48,953 nt of DNA from Crateriforma spongiae (lineage in GTDB: Bacteria; Planctomycetota; Planctomycetia; Pirellulales; Pirellulaceae). The notes under the pieces are model-generated. The model was not told the DNA's origin. It saw nothing but the letters and a program-made list of their open reading frames with translations, and did no database searches. The translations under genes were made by a program, and so were the position numbers. How positions within the stretch are numbered: the first letter of the stretch is position 1; every line of letters starts with the position of its first letter. Positions 46,578 through 48,953 of the stretch are shown in pieces. The stretch spans positions 1-48,953 of the forward strand of contig NZ_JAAXMS010000013.1 of assembly GCF_012290005.1 (NCBI RefSeq), in the 5' to 3' direction.

Positions 46578-48164
46578 TTACCGTTCCGAATTCGCCTTCT
46601 TTTGTTTCAGCGCCGGGTCGGTGTAGGGCAGGTACTTTGGGTGCGGCACATAGTTACCTTCACCCTTTACCCAACGGAATGTTTCGCCTTCGACGACCAA
46701 GTCACGTCTTGCGTTCATCTTGGGTTCCGGGGCGGCGAATTCAGTCGGTGCCGAGGCACGTAGTTCGGCGATGACGTCGGCGTGTTGTGGGTCAGACGCC
46801 AGATTATTCCACTCGTGCGGATCTTCTTTGACGTTGTACAGTTCTTGATTGTCGTCGTCATAATGGATGAAACGCCACTGGCGATTCATCAACCCGTATT
46901 CACCTGGGTTGATGTATGGCAGGTACACCGTGCGGTCATCGGCCTCGGCGGGATTCTTCAATATCGACGCCAGCGAGACACCCTCCAGGTCCTGACGCGG
47001 TGCCGGCAAGTTGCATGTTTCCACCAGCGTCGGATAGATGTCGATCAGGCTGACGGTAACGTCTGTTTTTGCTCCTTCCGCAATGCCAGGACCGGCCCAG
47101 ACGAATGGTACGTTGGAGGTCCGTTCCCACAACGTATGTTTGCCCCACTGGCCTTTTTCGCCCAGGTGATATCCGTGATCACTCCACAGCACGACGATGG
47201 TATTGTCGGCATGGGGACCGGCTTCAAGTGCGTCTAGGATTCGCCCAACCATTGCGTCGGCGTAACTGGTGCAAGCAAGGTATCCGTGTAGAGCATCCTT
47301 CCAAGCTCCCATCGCAACCAATTTGTCGTAGTGGAATGCTTTGCGGTTTTCCCGTTGCTTGCGAATCTTGTCCGGCAAGTCCACCAAATCATCGTCTTTG
47401 AATGCTGGCGTTGAAATGGTGTCCCGATCGTAGAGATCGAAATACTTCTGCGGACAGTAATTGGGGTAATGCGGAGCATAAAAACCGCAAGCCAGGAAGA
47501 ACGGTGTGTCGTGACTTCGAGCCAACTGCTGCACGGCCCAGTTGGCTCGTATCGAATCGGCCATCTCGTCCTCGCGGTTGTTCGGGATGGCTCCCCATTC
47601 CAAAAACAAACCGCCGGTGATTTCTTTACCTTGGTTGTAGACGCTAGCCGGGAACGGTTGTGGCACCGGCGTGCCACGACTCCACGATTCTAATGCCCAC
47701 CCGCCTTCACGTTGGAACTGATTGCGCAGGAAGAACTTTGTCCAACCTCTTTGATCGATCGCTCCGGCGGGATGATGAAACAGCTTTCCAGCGCCCAGCG
47801 TGGAGTAACCCGCTTTGGCAAAGCTCATCTGCAGCGATTCAATCTCCGGGTGATGCACAAAGTAATTTGGGGTCGTGTAGCATCCAGTTGTCGATGCGTA
47901 CTGGCCCGAGAATATGGCCGCGCGGCTGGGGGCACAAAACACGCCAGCGGTGTGTGCGTTGGTAAAACAGACACCACGCGCGGCAAGCCGATCGATGTTG
48001 GGCGTGATCGCGCCGGGACGCGACGGCAGACATCCGACGAAGTCGTTCATGTCATCGACCGCCAGAAACACGACGTTCGGCGGCGTGTCGGTCGCCATCA
48101 GATGGCCGGTTCGGCTTACGAGGACCAAGGCAACGCAGAGAAGCAAACGCGTCGGAATATTCAT
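46578..48164 (-). CDS. Exported sulfatase, iduronate-2-sulfatase-like
   Basis: 528 residues from the ATG at 48164, with signal peptide [20 protein letters not shown] at 48203 would add a polar stretch before it. Motifs are [17 protein letters not shown], the formylglycine site CAPSR at Cys77 followed by [32 protein letters not shown], and [22 protein letters not shown]. The order and spacing match the iduronate-2-sulfatase-like group seen twice more in this window. The C-terminal 40 residues ([21 protein letters not shown]) form a small added beta-segment. It heads the visible run of three sulfatases read on the minus strand, and the palindrome copy 2 follows its stop. Confidence 0.9.
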   Translation of the reverse strand: MNIPTRLLLCVALVLVSRTGHLMATDTPPNVVFLAVDDMNDFVGCLPSRPGAITPNIDRLAARGVCFTNAHTAGVFCAPSRAAIFSGQYASTTGCYTTPNYFVHHPEIESLQMSFAKAGYSTLGAGKLFHHPAGAIDQRGWTKFFLRNQFQREGGWALESWSRGTPVPQPFPASVYNQGKEITGGLFLEWGAIPNNREDEMADSIRANWAVQQLARSHDTPFFLACGFYAPHYPNYCPQKYFDLYDRDTISTPAFKDDDLVDLPDKIRKQRENRKAFHYDKLVAMGAWKDALHGYLACTSYADAMVGRILDALEAGPHADNTIVVLWSDHGYHLGEKGQWGKHTLWERTSNVPFVWAGPGIAEGAKTDVTVSLIDIYPTLVETCNLPAPRQDLEGVSLASILKNPAEADDRTVYLPYINPGEYGLMNRQWRFIHYDDDNQELYNVKEDPHEWNNLASDPQHADVIAELRASAPTEFAAPEPKMNARRDLVVEGETFRWVKGEGNYVPHPKYLPYTDPALKQKKANSER

Positions 48165-48274
48165 AGATTTTCTATCGAGGGAGTGATTGTTTTCGGTCGT
48201 CAATGAAGTTTCGCATCCTTCAATGCTGGACCTGTCACCTCATTCACCAACGCGTACGAGATTCTATTCTAAAG

Positions 48275-48440
48275 TCATGGTGATCTCGCGACCTCCTTCC
48301 GAGCAGAGCGATAGAACGCAGCAATTTCTTGTGCGTTACGCATCCGGTCGATGAATGCCACCTCGTCAATTCGACCGTTCTTTGGCATTTTTGCGTGGTT
48401 CATCAAAACCGTGTTTCCTGCCTCGCTTCCTAACTGGAAG
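48275..48440 (-). pseudogene. LamG-domain C-terminal remnant
   Basis: Frame ending at the TGA 48277-48275 encodes FQLGSEAGNTVLMNH, then KNGRIDEVAFIDR and EIAAFYRSARKE. This is the ending pattern of LamG/concanavalin-like domains (IGNEAG...NGRIDEVAIYDRALSxxEIAALY). Only about 55-60 codons are open before a stop in the same frame near 48456, and there is no plausible start. The complete gene ending at 48442 lies immediately upstream in another frame. It is either the frameshifted tail of that protein or a relic of a separate LamG gene. Confidence 0.6.
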
Positions 48441-48441
48441 C

Positions 48442-48953
48442 TCAGGGGCCTTGCAGATCAAAGCAGACGGCCTTTATCTGCAACCTGCCTTTCGCCGTCG
48501 CGGGATCGATCAGTTCCACCGAGAGAATGTATTCGCCGGGCGTCAGAGACAAGCTAGTCTGTCTTGGCTGTCGTACGGACTGTTGCTTATCCGCTAGCTG
48601 CTTCAGCGATGCTTCGATCAGCTGTTCTCCGATGCCAATGCGAAAACGAGCCTGAGCATCGATCGCCTTGTCCGAGCTGGATGATTGCAAGCAGACCGCA
48701 TAGGTCCCCTTCTGCTCGACCCGAATTCGGAACCTTGCCACATCGCCGCCATCGTCCCAGTCCCGAATCCCTTCGCTGCCCCTTGTGACGCCATGATCTT
48801 CAAACGCAGAAGCCATGTGCACACTGGATCTCATTTGGCCGGCGACTCCAATCGTTGAAGTCGGGTACGTGAAGCAACGCGGCGAATCGATGAAGGCTTC
48901 GAACCAGGTTTTCATGGCAGCCGACATTTTCTGCTTACGTTTCGGGTAAGTAT
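48442..48953 (-). CDS. C-terminal part of an exported-type protein with a beta-sandwich tail (5' end outside window)
   Basis: The frame is open to the window edge, so only the last 169 codons are visible. The first 30 residues (PKRKQKMSAAMKTWFEAF) resemble the C-terminal helix of sulfatases. The remainder (SAFEDHGVTRGSEGIRDWDDGGDVARFRIRVEQKGTY...) reads like a carbohydrate-binding-module-like beta-sandwich ending in SLTPGEYILSVELIDPATAKGRLQIKAVCFDL. I do not recognise a named family. It could be a ninth sulfatase with a binding domain, consistent with its neighbours, but this cannot be shown from the visible part. It ends directly before the LamG remnant, so a frameshift joining the two is possible. 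Confidence 0.55.
   Translation of the reverse strand, partial: TYPKRKQKMSAAMKTWFEAFIDSPRCFTYPTSTIGVAGQMRSSVHMASAFEDHGVTRGSEGIRDWDDGGDVARFRIRVEQKGTYAVCLQSSSSDKAIDAQARFRIGIGEQLIEASLKQLADKQQSVRQPRQTSLSLTPGEYILSVELIDPATAKGRLQIKAVCFDLQGP

Overview
The window comes from a planctomycete of the Pirellulaceae type (Rhodopirellula and relatives), judged from gene content rather than any marker gene. It holds eight complete exported formylglycine-type sulfatase genes carrying nine sulfatase domains. It also holds PVC-type dehydrogenase and PVC-type cytochrome c modules, a Tat-exported aldo/keto reductase, DUF5060 and GH97 hydrolases, sparse Shine-Dalgarno sites, and palindromic intergenic repeats. No rRNA, tRNA, CRISPR array, transposase or phage gene was seen.

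Layout. (1) 1-130 is the 3' end of an NfsB-like nitroreductase, separated by strong hairpins from the next block. (2) 229-10939, all on the minus strand, is a polysaccharide-degradation locus. Read in its transcription direction it runs: XylR/AraC-type regulator, DUF5060 glycosidase-like protein, sulfatase, GH95 fucosidase, arylsulfatase, iduronate-2-sulfatase-like enzyme. (3) 11144-20787, plus strand, diverges from the regulator. It contains a Gfo/Idh/MocA protein, a giant ThuA / PVC-dehydrogenase / HEAT / cytochrome c / GH10 fusion, a Tat aldo/keto reductase and a GH71/99-like hydrolase. (4) 20907-28240 holds an omega-amidase-type nitrilase, a tandem double sulfatase (minus), a short-chain dehydrogenase and a large glycosidase-like protein. 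(5) 28241-29038 has no convincing gene. (6) 29039-37835, plus strand, is a signalling island of nine genes: three histidine kinases (one with a pseudoreceiver, one with a CheX domain, one with PAS), REC-HDOD, REC with a degenerate HD domain, two stand-alone receivers, a BLUF blue-light sensor and an H-NOX nitric-oxide sensor. (7) 38123-48953 has a small hypothetical gene followed by a second minus-strand polysaccharide block: GH97, a sulfatase with a concanavalin-like tail, three more sulfatases, a LamG remnant and a protein cut by the window edge.

How it fits together. Regions 2-4 and 7 look like machinery to desulfate and depolymerise sulfated marine polysaccharides. XylR, GH10, GH95 and the sulfatases together suggest a polymer containing fucose and xylose, but the substrate is inferred. 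The signalling island has the parts of an H-NOX/HnoK/HnoD-like nitric-oxide phosphorelay, with a photoreceptor and a CheX/CheY pair added. It has no DNA-binding, GGDEF or EAL output, so its target is probably encoded elsewhere. The island and the six-module GH10 fusion are the most notable content.

All family calls are by eye from translated sequence. No database search, structure prediction or repeat count was run.
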